DNA of 64,000 nucleotides from positions 1-64,000 of the forward strand of contig CAYQXJ010000015.1 in the NCBI GenBank assembly GCA_964421565.1. Direction: 5' to 3'. Under the pieces are notes generated by a model. That model was not told the origin of the DNA, searched no databases, and was given only the letters and a program-made list of their open reading frames with translations. Positions 44,860-53,271 of the stretch are shown here, one piece after another. A program made the translations under genes and the position numbers. Numbering within the stretch: position 1 is the stretch's first letter; each line of letters opens with the position of its first letter. The DNA is from CAYQXJ01 sp964421565. GTDB lineage: Bacteria; Planctomycetota; Brocadiia; SM23-32.

Positions 44860-47340
44860 CTACATGTAGCCGAGGTCCTTCAGCGCTTCGAGGGTCTCTT
44901 CGTCGGGCTCGACTCCTTCCACTTCACCGACGAGGGGCACGCCTTGCCGCCATAGAAACAGGCCGCCCTGTCGCCCGATCTCATAGGACGGGGTCACCCC
45001 CATCTCGACATCGGCCGCGCAGCGTTCTGCCGGCACAGACACCGGTTTGGCGGCGGCAAGCTCCATGCCGGCACCGACATAGATGTCCGCGTCCTGTGGA
45101 CGCTCGAGTTCGAGCTCCACAGGGGCGTTCGCGGGTTCAGTTCGCACGCGCAGAACGTCGTCGTCACGGTCGACGCCGAGCGAGAACCGCAACTCTGTGC
45201 GGTCATCGGAGACGACGAACGAATCATCCGCTTCGGTGCGCACGCCGCGCACGCCGAGTATCCGCCCCCGGGCGCGCAGGCGGCCGGTGTATCTGACTTC
45301 CGTCCCGCTGCCGTTCGCCGCCAGCGTGTATCCCGGCTCACCGTAGCGTTCCCACAGCAGTGCGGCCATGGCGTCGCGCTGCCGGGGCATCTGGCGGGCC
45401 AGGTCGTTCTGTGCGGCGGGGTCCTGCGCCAAGTCAAACAGGTGTTCGGCGTCCGGTCCCGGGCCTGTGTTGGTGCGCCGTATGTACTGGTAGCGTTCGG
45501 ATATCACGCTGTAGTGCGCCGCGCCCGTTGCGAGCAGCAGGTCTGGGCGGAATTCGGCGAAGTGGTGCTCGCGCGGCGTGCGGCCCGTCTCCACCGCGCT
45601 CAGCAGGTCGACTCCGGCGGTCTGTTGCGGTGTCGCCAGGCCGAGGGCGGCGAGCACCGTCGGCATGATGTCCACCCCGCTGGCCGGCCCGGCCAGGCGC
45701 TCTCCGCCGTAGCGCCCGCCCGGCAGCTTTACGATCAGGGGCACGCGCAGTTTCTCGACCATCAGGTCGCGTTTATGGCCCCAGTAGCCGTGTTCGCCCA
45801 GTTCCTCGCCGTGGTCGGAGGTGACCACCAGCATCGTGCTGTCCCACAGGTCGCGAGCGCGCAGCGCGTTGACAAGGCGTGCGAGCATGACGTCGCTGTA
45901 GAGCAGTTCCGCGTCGTATCGGGCTACGGCATAGGCCAGGTCGGCCTCCGTCAGGTCGTCTCGCCCCTTCAGCGCCTCTTCATCCAGCCGGTCCAACTCG
46001 CGCAGGGGACCCTCGTAATCGCCGGTGAAGACGTCGGCGTAGCCCTCAGGCGCTTCGTAGGGAGCGTGGGGGTCTATGGTGTGGGCGAAGATGAAGAAGG
46101 GCTGCCGGGGCCCGGAGTCGAGCCATTCGACAAGGTCGCTTACCAGCACGCTGGCGGGATTGCTCTTCTCATGCACAAACAGGTCGAAGCCCTGCTGGTA
46201 GTTGAAGCCCGGGTTGGCTATGAGCGGGTTCGTGCAGAAGGCGGCCGTGATGTAGCCTTCGGGCCGCAGGCATTCGGGCAGGGTCAGGACCGAGTCGCCG
46301 AGCCGGTGCAGGGGCAGATGAGCGCCGTGCTGCGCCGGGTAGAGCCCGGTCAGCAGCGATGCGATGGAGGGGCGAGTCCAGCATGATTGGGAGTAAGCGT
46401 CCTCAAAGACGACCGCCTCGCGCGCAAGTTCCTCCAGAAAGGGCGTCGTAGGGCGCGGGTATCCGTAGACGCTCAGGTGGTCGCGCCGGGCCGTCTCCAG
46501 CGACCAGACGATCACGTTCGGGCGCCCGGCGCTGTCGGAGTCCACCAGCAGCGGCTCCGAGACCAGGCAAAACTGGCCTTCGCGCGTGCGATCCATCGTG
46601 ACGTCGATCCGCAGCGTCACGTCGGCGCCCCCGTACGGTGAGAGCTCGGCGTTCACCGGACGCCAGTGTTGACCTTCGCCTACTTTTCGCCATGTCTCGG
46701 CGAAGACCTCGTCCTCGCCGTCCGGGCCGTCCAGGCTAACCCGCACACGCACGGTGCCGGACCACTTGTGCTGCGGGTGTGCCGCCCCCACGTGGAACAC
46801 GAGCCGCTGTCCCACGCTCGGGCGCAGCGCCTTCTCGATCAGCACGCTCCGCTCGATGATGAAGCAGTTCCGACTGCGCCCGCCGATGGCATAGCGCCCC
46901 CTTCTGACGTGCTGCGGTTGGCGTTCCGCAAAGAGGCGGAAGGGGTCGGCGTTCTGAATCTCGCTGTCCTGTGCAGCCATGTAACCCTGGATCAGTCGCC
47001 GCCGTTGCGGCTCGGCGTCGTGCGGCGCATGTGGGCCGGCATCCTGAACGCTGCGCGCCCCGGCCCCGATGATGAACGCCGCTGCCCCGATGGCGAGCCC
47101 GAGCAGCAGGGCGCCCGCGATCAGGCGATGCCGCCAGATGAAGGCCGCAATCCCGCGGAAGTAATGCCGGGCAAAGCCGAACGTGGCCGCTGCGGCGATG
47201 GCCATGATGCCTACCATGGCCGCGACGGAGCCGAAGACGGCGCCGCCGGTGCCGGGGTCGATGTAGGCGAAGGCCGGCCGCGCGAGCAGCCAGAGCGCCG
47301 CCCCGGCCGCGAGTGCAAGCGTGTGACGCCTCGAACGCAT
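44860..47340 (-). CDS. Membrane-anchored alkaline-phosphatase-superfamily protein, Thr-type, LGY tail
   Basis: 826 residues. A signal-like segment and AYIDPGTGGAVFGSVAAM are followed by two further TM helices (about 30-95). A beta-rich domain follows (about 135-275; RNCFIIERSVLIEKALRP, LSPYGGADVTLRIDV), then the catalytic domain: PNVIVWSLETARRDHLSVYG, nucleophile region SCWTRPSIASLLTGLYP (Thr in W-T-x-P-S), and VTSDHGEELGEHGYWGHKRD. After the catalytic core comes an extra beta domain, and the end is LEALKDLGYM. The upstream neighbour shares this architecture. It would act outside the inner membrane; the substrate is unknown. Confidence 0.85.
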   Translation of the reverse strand: MRSRRHTLALAAGAALWLLARPAFAYIDPGTGGAVFGSVAAMVGIMAIAAAATFGFARHYFRGIAAFIWRHRLIAGALLLGLAIGAAAFIIGAGARSVQDAGPHAPHDAEPQRRRLIQGYMAAQDSEIQNADPFRLFAERQPQHVRRGRYAIGGRSRNCFIIERSVLIEKALRPSVGQRLVFHVGAAHPQHKWSGTVRVRVSLDGPDGEDEVFAETWRKVGEGQHWRPVNAELSPYGGADVTLRIDVTMDRTREGQFCLVSEPLLVDSDSAGRPNVIVWSLETARRDHLSVYGYPRPTTPFLEELAREAVVFEDAYSQSCWTRPSIASLLTGLYPAQHGAHLPLHRLGDSVLTLPECLRPEGYITAAFCTNPLIANPGFNYQQGFDLFVHEKSNPASVLVSDLVEWLDSGPRQPFFIFAHTIDPHAPYEAPEGYADVFTGDYEGPLRELDRLDEEALKGRDDLTEADLAYAVARYDAELLYSDVMLARLVNALRARDLWDSTMLVVTSDHGEELGEHGYWGHKRDLMVEKLRVPLIVKLPGGRYGGERLAGPASGVDIMPTVLAALGLATPQQTAGVDLLSAVETGRTPREHHFAEFRPDLLLATGAAHYSVISERYQYIRRTNTGPGPDAEHLFDLAQDPAAQNDLARQMPRQRDAMAALLWERYGEPGYTLAANGSGTEVRYTGRLRARGRILGVRGVRTEADDSFVVSDDRTELRFSLGVDRDDDVLRVRTEPANAPVELELERPQDADIYVGAGMELAAAKPVSVPAERCAADVEMGVTPSYEIGRQGGLFLWRQGVPLVGEVEGVEPDEETLEALKDLGYM

Positions 47341-47368
47341 CAGTTCATCACCTCGGTTAGTGTGTCTC

Positions 47369-49330
47369 TCATAGGTAGCCCAGGTCTTTCAGTGCCTCCA
47401 GTGTCTGCGCGTCCGGCTCCGCGCTGGCAGCCGGAGCGCCGAACAGGCCGACCGGGCCGTCCTCGCCGTAACGCTCGCGCAGCATCGCGCGGAAGCGCGC
47501 TGTGACTTCGGGCCTCTCGGGCGCGACATCGTGAGCGGCGTCCGGATCGGTGCGTCGATCGTAGAGGCGCAACCGCAGCCCCCCGTCGGGCGCGAACTCG
47601 GCCAGGCAGTGGTAATCCTCCGTGACGGCCGCAACCTGGGCGGGGCCTTCGCCCGAGACCAGGTCCGTCTGAAACTCGGCGAAGTGCACGGCACGCCGGC
47701 CGGCCCCATCGGCGCGCGCGGCGCCGAGCAGGTCCACGCCGGGTAAGCCGTCCGTTGGCTGCAGGCCCGTCGCGCCGAGCACGGTGGGCAGCAGGTCCAC
47801 GTGGCCGGCCGGCCATGCGATGCACCGTCCGTCGGCGCCGCCGGGCGGTTTGATCAGAAGCGGCACCCGCAGAAGCTGAGGCATCAGGTCGCTCGAGTGG
47901 CCCCAAAGCCCGTGCTCACCGAGGGCGTCGCCGTGGTCCGACGTGATGATGACCAGGCTCTCGTCCCACAGGGCGTGCTCCTTCAGGTCCGCTACCAGGC
48001 GCTCGAGCACGCGGTCGGCGTAGAGGACCTCGGCATCGTAGCGGTCCCGCACGTAGCGCGCTGAGGCATGGTCGGGCAGTCCTTCCTGCGCCAGCGTGCC
48101 CGGTTTCAGATAGGGCCGACGCGCCAGCGGGCCGTCGTAATCGCTGGCGAAGGCGTGCCGATATGAACCGGGGGCCGCGTAGGGACCGTGGGGGTCGAAG
48201 GCGTGGATGGAGAGGAAGAACGGCTGCCGGGCCTCCCGTTCGATCCACCGCACAGCGTCTCGGCGCACCTGTTCGAAGAGTTCACGGTCTTCGGCGACGA
48301 ACACGTCGAAGCCCTGCTCATAGCCGAACGGCGGCAGTATGACCCGCGCAGTCCAGAAGGCCGCCGTGTGGTAGCCGCCCCCGCGCAGCAGTTCCGCCAT
48401 GGTGTCAAACGCGTCCGGCAGGCCGCCGGTCGCCGTCAACGCACGATGCGCCGCGGGCGGCAAACCCGTCATGATGCTGCCGACGGACGGCTTCGTCCAT
48501 GAGGACTGGGCCAGCCCGTCCTCGAAGACCAGGCACTCCCGTGCCAGCTCCCGCAGGAACGGTGTGGTATCCCTCTCATAGCCGTGCAGGCTTGTACGAT
48601 CCCGCCGCGTGGCCTCCAGCACGATCAGCACCACATTGGGCCGGTTGTGCCTTGCCTCTCGCGCGAGCCACGGCTCGGCGATCAGCAACTCGGCCACCGG
48701 GCCGGGCTCGGGCCCATCGGCAGTGATCCAGGCGCTCAGCTCCAGGGTCGCATTCTCGCCGGCGAGGTCGCCGAGCGGCACACGCGCCGTGCGCCAGCCG
48801 GCGGCAGCGGCGGTGAAGTTCTGCCATTCCGTGGCGAACAGGGGCGTGCGGCGCCCGTCGGTGCGGACGGCCTCCGCCCTGAACTCCACCGAGGCGAAGC
48901 GGCTGCGGTTAGGCGCGAAGCGGGGGGCGGCAGCGAGCAGGAGCACGTCACCGTCGGAGGGCTCGATGGTCGTCTCCATGCGGCATGTCTGCCGAACGAC
49001 GAAGCAGTTCCGGGCCACGTTGCCCACGGTGCGCCTGGCCCGCTCGATGTGGGGATAGTCCTGTGGCCTGAAGAGGCGAAAGGGGTCCACCGGCGACTCA
49101 TTCTGCTGCTCGGCGCGGAACGCCTCGATCAGTTCCATCACGTTCGGGGCATCTGTGCCCTCGTGCTCGGGCGCGCCGGCAGGCCGATCCTCAGGGACGG
49201 GAGGGCCCTTCCCGCCCGGCGTCCGCGCCCGCAGAACGCCCCAGGTGCCCACAAGCGCGCACGCGCCGAGCAGCACGGCGAGCAAGGCAGCCGCGCGGCG
49301 ATGCGCCAGGATGTTGGGAGCAAACGTCAT
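47369..49330 (-). CDS. Membrane-anchored alkaline-phosphatase-superfamily protein, Thr-type, LGY tail
   Basis: 653 residues from the ATG at 49330, with GAGG upstream. One N-terminal TM (AAALLAVLLGACALVGTWGV), then the same beta-rich domain as the downstream gene (RNCFVVRQTCRMETTIEPSD), then the catalytic domain PNVVLIVLEATRRDRTSLHG with nucleophile region SSWTKPSVGSIMTGLPP (Thr) and ITSDHGDALGEHGLWGHSSD. The end is LEALKDLGYL. It is a paralogue of 44860-47340, probably by tandem duplication, with loss of the C-terminal beta domain and of the YIDPGTG segment. Confidence 0.85.
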   Translation of the reverse strand: MTFAPNILAHRRAAALLAVLLGACALVGTWGVLRARTPGGKGPPVPEDRPAGAPEHEGTDAPNVMELIEAFRAEQQNESPVDPFRLFRPQDYPHIERARRTVGNVARNCFVVRQTCRMETTIEPSDGDVLLLAAAPRFAPNRSRFASVEFRAEAVRTDGRRTPLFATEWQNFTAAAAGWRTARVPLGDLAGENATLELSAWITADGPEPGPVAELLIAEPWLAREARHNRPNVVLIVLEATRRDRTSLHGYERDTTPFLRELARECLVFEDGLAQSSWTKPSVGSIMTGLPPAAHRALTATGGLPDAFDTMAELLRGGGYHTAAFWTARVILPPFGYEQGFDVFVAEDRELFEQVRRDAVRWIEREARQPFFLSIHAFDPHGPYAAPGSYRHAFASDYDGPLARRPYLKPGTLAQEGLPDHASARYVRDRYDAEVLYADRVLERLVADLKEHALWDESLVIITSDHGDALGEHGLWGHSSDLMPQLLRVPLLIKPPGGADGRCIAWPAGHVDLLPTVLGATGLQPTDGLPGVDLLGAARADGAGRRAVHFAEFQTDLVSGEGPAQVAAVTEDYHCLAEFAPDGGLRLRLYDRRTDPDAAHDVAPERPEVTARFRAMLRERYGEDGPVGLFGAPAASAEPDAQTLEALKDLGYL

Positions 49331-49356
49331 CGGGGGCTTCCTCAGGCTCTTGGGGG

Positions 49357-51117
49357 TCAATCGCTATTGTAAACCGCGAAGTCCAGAAGTTCATGGATCG
49401 CAGCCTCGGCGCGGCGGTTCAGTTCACATGCGTACTCCCCGCAGCGTCGTCCTATGCGTTCTCGGTCGGCCAGCACGGCCTCGGCCTGCTCGGCGATCGC
49501 GACCGGATTGTCGTAGGCGTCGACCAGCAGCAGCCGCGCCAGTTCCTCGTCGTGGGCCAGTATCTCGTGGCAGCGGCTGGTCAGGCACGGCACGCCACAC
49601 GTCAGCGCCTCCGCCACTACCATCGGATAGCATTCGCTCAGCGAGACGTAGAGGCAGATGTCCATCTCGCACAGAAGGCCCAGGAACTCCTGGTGCGGCA
49701 TGCTGCCGTGGACGACCACGCTTGAGCGGTCGGGCAGGCAGGAGAGGTCGGGCGTTTCGACGGCGTGCACCTCGGCGTCCTCGAGCATCAGGGCCGCCGC
49801 GAACTGCGTGTGTGCGTTCTTGCGCAGGATGTCGCGCACGAACACGCCCACCTTGCGCGGCGAGCCCGCCGGGCGGGGCGCCGCCGGGGCCCCTGCGGCA
49901 ACGCGGTTCGGCACGTAGCAGGCGTCGATGCCCATGCGCCGGAGCACCGGCGACAGGCCGGCCTTCACGCAGCCCACCCGCGCCGCCACGCCGTCGCGGG
50001 CCAGCCGCACCACGCGCTGGAACCGCTCGCGGATCTGCGGGTCTGCATTCTGCGCCAGCGAGCCGTGGTAGTGCACGGCGATGTGTGCATCGGCCGAGCG
50101 CCTGTGGACGGCGGACGCCAGCAGCGCCGAGTCGCGCGGCATGCCGCTGAAGACGATGCGGTTGAAACCGCGTTCCAGCACCTGCGCCGCCGTAGCGTCC
50201 GGGTCGCCGCCCTCATACAGCAACACGTTGGGGAAGTTCGCCCGCGTGCTGGTGGTGACCCCGTACCAACCCTTCGGGCAGACGGCAAGCACTGGCTGGT
50301 GCTCGAGCGACACCTGCCACTGCACGGTGGGGGGGCGCTCGTCTCGGCGTGGGGCGGGCCGGACCGCGCCGCCGATGCCCCTGAGGGCACGATAGACGGC
50401 ACCCGCGACGGCCTTGCGGCGGGGGCGGGTGGCGAAGTAGCGGCGCAGCGCGTGGGCGAGGCCCGGCTGCGGCCCGCTGGGGTTCAGGTTCTCGATCTCG
50501 CGGAAGTGCGGCACCAGCAGCCGCCAGCGCCGCCCACGCCAGTAGTCGCGTTCGTCCAGTTCCGTGGAGGGGAACAGGTAGACCCCGTGCACCAGGCCGT
50601 GGTAGTTGCGAAAGCGACGGTCGCAGACGGGTTCCAGCTCGGCAAGCTGCCAGTTGCGCCATACGCTGCGGTGGCGCTCGTAGGGATTGCCGTACATCTC
50701 TCCCTGCTGCCAGCCCTCTCCCAGGGGAACGCAAAGCAGCGTGTAATGGGCCTTCGAGCGGCAGAGGCTGAGCAGCTCCTGCGCTTCGCCCCGCGGCAGG
50801 TGCTCCAGCACATCGCCGAGGATGATCAGGTCGAAGGTGCGCTCCGCCCCGCGCACGTAGTCCAGGGCATCGGCCACGATCACTTCGTCGTAGAACGCCC
50901 CATGATAGGGCTGCACGAGCTTCTGAAAGGCTTCCACGCCGACCAGCTCGACCTGCCACTGCTCGGGAGTGATGCGGTTCTGCCAGACGTCGCACATCTC
51001 GCGCGTGAGCATGCCCCAGCGGCCGAAGCCCATCCCCAGGTCGAGCACAGAGCCCGGGCTCAGCGCGAAGAGCAGTTCGCAGCAGTAAGTAATGTGTTGC
51101 CAGTTGCTAGTAGCCAC
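49357..51117 (-). CDS. Methyltransferase-glycosyltransferase fusion
   Basis: 586 residues from a GTG start at 51115-51117 (GGAG about 6 nt upstream) that overlaps the preceding gene by 11 bp. The N-terminal SAM methyltransferase (about 1-230) has motif I SVLDLGMGFGRWG, LVGVEAFQKLVQPY, and FDLIILGDVLEHLPRGEAQE. The C-terminal GT4-like GT-B domain (about 290-586) has RKVGVFVRDILRKNAHTQFA and LSECYPMVVAEALTCGVPCL with E-x7-E. One polypeptide could add and methylate a terminal sugar. It follows the coiled-coil methyltransferase gene and the Wzt gene. Acceptor unknown. Confidence 0.85.
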   Translation of the reverse strand: MATSNWQHITYCCELLFALSPGSVLDLGMGFGRWGMLTREMCDVWQNRITPEQWQVELVGVEAFQKLVQPYHGAFYDEVIVADALDYVRGAERTFDLIILGDVLEHLPRGEAQELLSLCRSKAHYTLLCVPLGEGWQQGEMYGNPYERHRSVWRNWQLAELEPVCDRRFRNYHGLVHGVYLFPSTELDERDYWRGRRWRLLVPHFREIENLNPSGPQPGLAHALRRYFATRPRRKAVAGAVYRALRGIGGAVRPAPRRDERPPTVQWQVSLEHQPVLAVCPKGWYGVTTSTRANFPNVLLYEGGDPDATAAQVLERGFNRIVFSGMPRDSALLASAVHRRSADAHIAVHYHGSLAQNADPQIRERFQRVVRLARDGVAARVGCVKAGLSPVLRRMGIDACYVPNRVAAGAPAAPRPAGSPRKVGVFVRDILRKNAHTQFAAALMLEDAEVHAVETPDLSCLPDRSSVVVHGSMPHQEFLGLLCEMDICLYVSLSECYPMVVAEALTCGVPCLTSRCHEILAHDEELARLLLVDAYDNPVAIAEQAEAVLADRERIGRRCGEYACELNRRAEAAIHELLDFAVYNSD

Positions 51118-52216
51118 CGTTACTCCGTTCCGCGTGCTCCGGTGCCCGTGCGTCGGGATGCGATGTGTCCGCTGGCGCGCCCGCCTCGGCATCTGCCGTC
51201 CTGCCGAGCCGCCTCAGAAGCCAGCGCCGCAGTCCGAGCATGGCCGCCATTGGGCCGCAGAGCACGGCATCGAGACGCGGATGCAGCCGCAACCAGTCCG
51301 CCGCGCGCAGCAGGGGCTTGTCCTTCAGCGCATGGAAGAGGCGCAACTGCTGGCGCAGCTCATCGACCTGCCTTCGCGCGTTTCGTTCCGCGCCCTGCAG
51401 TTCGGCCAAGCGGGCGCGCAGGTTCTCCGCGCGTTGGCGCTCCAGGTCCCGCCAGAACTGTGCATAGCGGAGGGCGGCCTGCGCCAGTGCGTGCCGAACG
51501 GCGCGCTCGCCCCGACAGCATTCGGCTCCGCTCAACATGCGTGGGTGGCCTTCCGAACGCGGCCGCGCCCGGTAAACGAGCGTGTGGACACCGAGGGCAT
51601 CGCCATCCACCTCCACGTCGGTCACGCCTGCCTGCTCGAACACGCCGAGCAGGTCATGGAGCCAGAGCCGGCCGCCCCGCTCGTCCCACAGCATCGGCTG
51701 CGGCGCCGAGGGGGGCTCCAGGCAGAGTATTGTGTCATTGGTCACGCGGGCCAACTCCTGCACTAGCGCGCCGAGCAGTTCCGGCGGCGTTCGGCGCAAG
51801 GCACCGACGCTGAGCGCGAGGTCGAAGTAGCCGTCCTCCCACGGCAAGGGTTCGCCGGGCGCTATGTGCACGACTCGCTCCTCCAGCTCCGGCCAACGCC
51901 CCAGCAGCAGCGTCCGCGCGACTGACAGCGATTCGCGGTTCGCGTCGCAGCCGTAAGGCTCCAACCCCTCGGTCTGTGCCAGGCTGCGCAAGCGGCGCCC
52001 GAACCCACAGCCGCAGTCGAGCACGCGCAGGGGGCGGGCGGCCTCGCTGGCGAGGCGTCCCGCGCATTCGCTGAGGAGTCGCTTCAGGAAGCTTTCCTGT
52101 TCCTCGCAGTGCGGGTCGCTGCGGCGTCGCAACTGTGCTGCGGCGTAGCGCTGCCATGCTCCCGTCATGCTTTCGGCCATCTCGGGCGTCGTTGTCATTC
52201 GACCCTCGCACTTCAT
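51107..52216 (-). CDS. SAM methyltransferase with C-terminal coiled coil
   Basis: 369 residues. A class I methyltransferase domain (about 40-215) has motif I VLDCGCGFGRRL (65-76), acidic GCDANRES and FDLALSVGALRRTPPELL. Residues about 236-298 form a predicted coiled coil (DLERQRAENLRARLAELQ to RRQVDELRQQLRLF), followed by a basic/hydrophobic segment (AAMLGLRRWLLRRLG) that may bind membrane. The layout resembles the chain-terminating WbdD class, minus its kinase domain. The start ATG overlaps the previous stop (ATGA); an ATG 6 codons later has a stronger ribosome site (GAGGG) and is an alternative. Confidence 0.82.
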   Translation of the reverse strand: MKCEGRMTTTPEMAESMTGAWQRYAAAQLRRRSDPHCEEQESFLKRLLSECAGRLASEAARPLRVLDCGCGFGRRLRSLAQTEGLEPYGCDANRESLSVARTLLLGRWPELEERVVHIAPGEPLPWEDGYFDLALSVGALRRTPPELLGALVQELARVTNDTILCLEPPSAPQPMLWDERGGRLWLHDLLGVFEQAGVTDVEVDGDALGVHTLVYRARPRSEGHPRMLSGAECCRGERAVRHALAQAALRYAQFWRDLERQRAENLRARLAELQGAERNARRQVDELRQQLRLFHALKDKPLLRAADWLRLHPRLDAVLCGPMAAMLGLRRWLLRRLGRTADAEAGAPADTSHPDARAPEHAERSNGGY

Positions 52217-53250
52217 TCCAGGTATCCCATCGCGCGCAGGCGTTCCCTGATGCGGCTGCTCTGCTCGTCTCCGACCTGGCCGGAGGCGAGCATGCGATAG
52301 GCCGGCTCGCGGGCCATTGCCGGTTCGTAGGCGTCCCACAGGTAAAGCACCGTCGGGGCGACTTCGAGGATCTCGACCTCCGCCTCGTCCACTGAGGCAA
52401 AGGCCGGCCCGGCGGCCAGGAAGACCCCCTCCCGCGTGTGCGCCAGCTCCCAGCAGCCGTGGTCGCTCATTACGATGACGTTCTCCGGCTGCGTGGCAGC
52501 CACAAGCTGGCGGGCCACGTCGTCCGCCTCGCGCAGCATGGCCGCCCGCTCGTGGGCGGGCACGGCGGCGCCCATGTGCCCGAGGGTGTCCGTCTCCATG
52601 AAGACAGCCGCCAGCAGGTCCACGGGGTGCTCGCGGCTGAGCGTCAGGGCAAGCCGCTCCGTCTCGTGCAGGGAACGGTAGAGCAGGCCCATCATGTAGG
52701 CTCGGGCGTCGGGGTCGCCCTCGCGCGCCGCCCGGTAGGGTGCGTGTGTGTCTTCGAACTCATCCGGTTCGACGTAGTTCATCCATGCGGAACGGAAGCC
52801 ACCGATGTGCGGCTCCAGTTCGGATGGCCAGAAGAGGCGTCCGCCCAGGTCGAGCCTCTCCCAGGGGTTCTGCGTGCCCTCGGGTTCCCACGGTGCGGGG
52901 AAGCCGCAGACGACGAAGTCCCTGACCGGTCGAAGGGGGTAGGTTACGGGGAAGTTCACCAGGCCACACGTGACGTCCTGTTCGTTGAGCGTGCGCCAGA
53001 CGGTCTTCACGTCGCGGTTCAGGGCGGCAGTGTGCCAGTTGCCCGCGCGCGGACCGGTCACGCCGTGCTTTTCGGGAGCGAGACCGGTCTGAATGGACGT
53101 CCACACGGGCCCGGTGCACATATAGGGATCTTCGAAGGAGAGTAGCCTGCCGCGCACCCCCTGCCCCGAAAGGGCCTCCAGGAAGGGCATCTCGAACTGC
53201 TCGAAGGTCTCCCACGAGAGCCCATCCAGGCCGATGAACAGCAGCTTCAT
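52213..53250 (-). CDS. Phosphodiesterase/nucleotide-pyrophosphatase-like protein, LGY tail
   Basis: 345 residues. KLLFIGLDGLSWETFEQFEM (metal Asp), nucleophile segment CTGPVWTSIQTGLAPEKHG (Thr, no Cys), FMETDTLGHMGA and VIVMSDHGCWELAH mark the AlkP superfamily, type I phosphodiesterase group. It is compact, with no signal peptide, so it is probably cytoplasmic. It ends RIRERLRAMGYLE, very close to the tail of the RHH-like protein (RLRERLEQLGYM). It lies directly between the Wzt gene and the coiled-coil methyltransferase gene, suggesting a step near chain completion or export. Confidence 0.85.
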   Translation of the reverse strand: MKLLFIGLDGLSWETFEQFEMPFLEALSGQGVRGRLLSFEDPYMCTGPVWTSIQTGLAPEKHGVTGPRAGNWHTAALNRDVKTVWRTLNEQDVTCGLVNFPVTYPLRPVRDFVVCGFPAPWEPEGTQNPWERLDLGGRLFWPSELEPHIGGFRSAWMNYVEPDEFEDTHAPYRAAREGDPDARAYMMGLLYRSLHETERLALTLSREHPVDLLAAVFMETDTLGHMGAAVPAHERAAMLREADDVARQLVAATQPENVIVMSDHGCWELAHTREGVFLAAGPAFASVDEAEVEILEVAPTVLYLWDAYEPAMAREPAYRMLASGQVGDEQSSRIRERLRAMGYLE

Positions 53251-53271
53251 GCGAATCTCCTTCCTGGCCTT

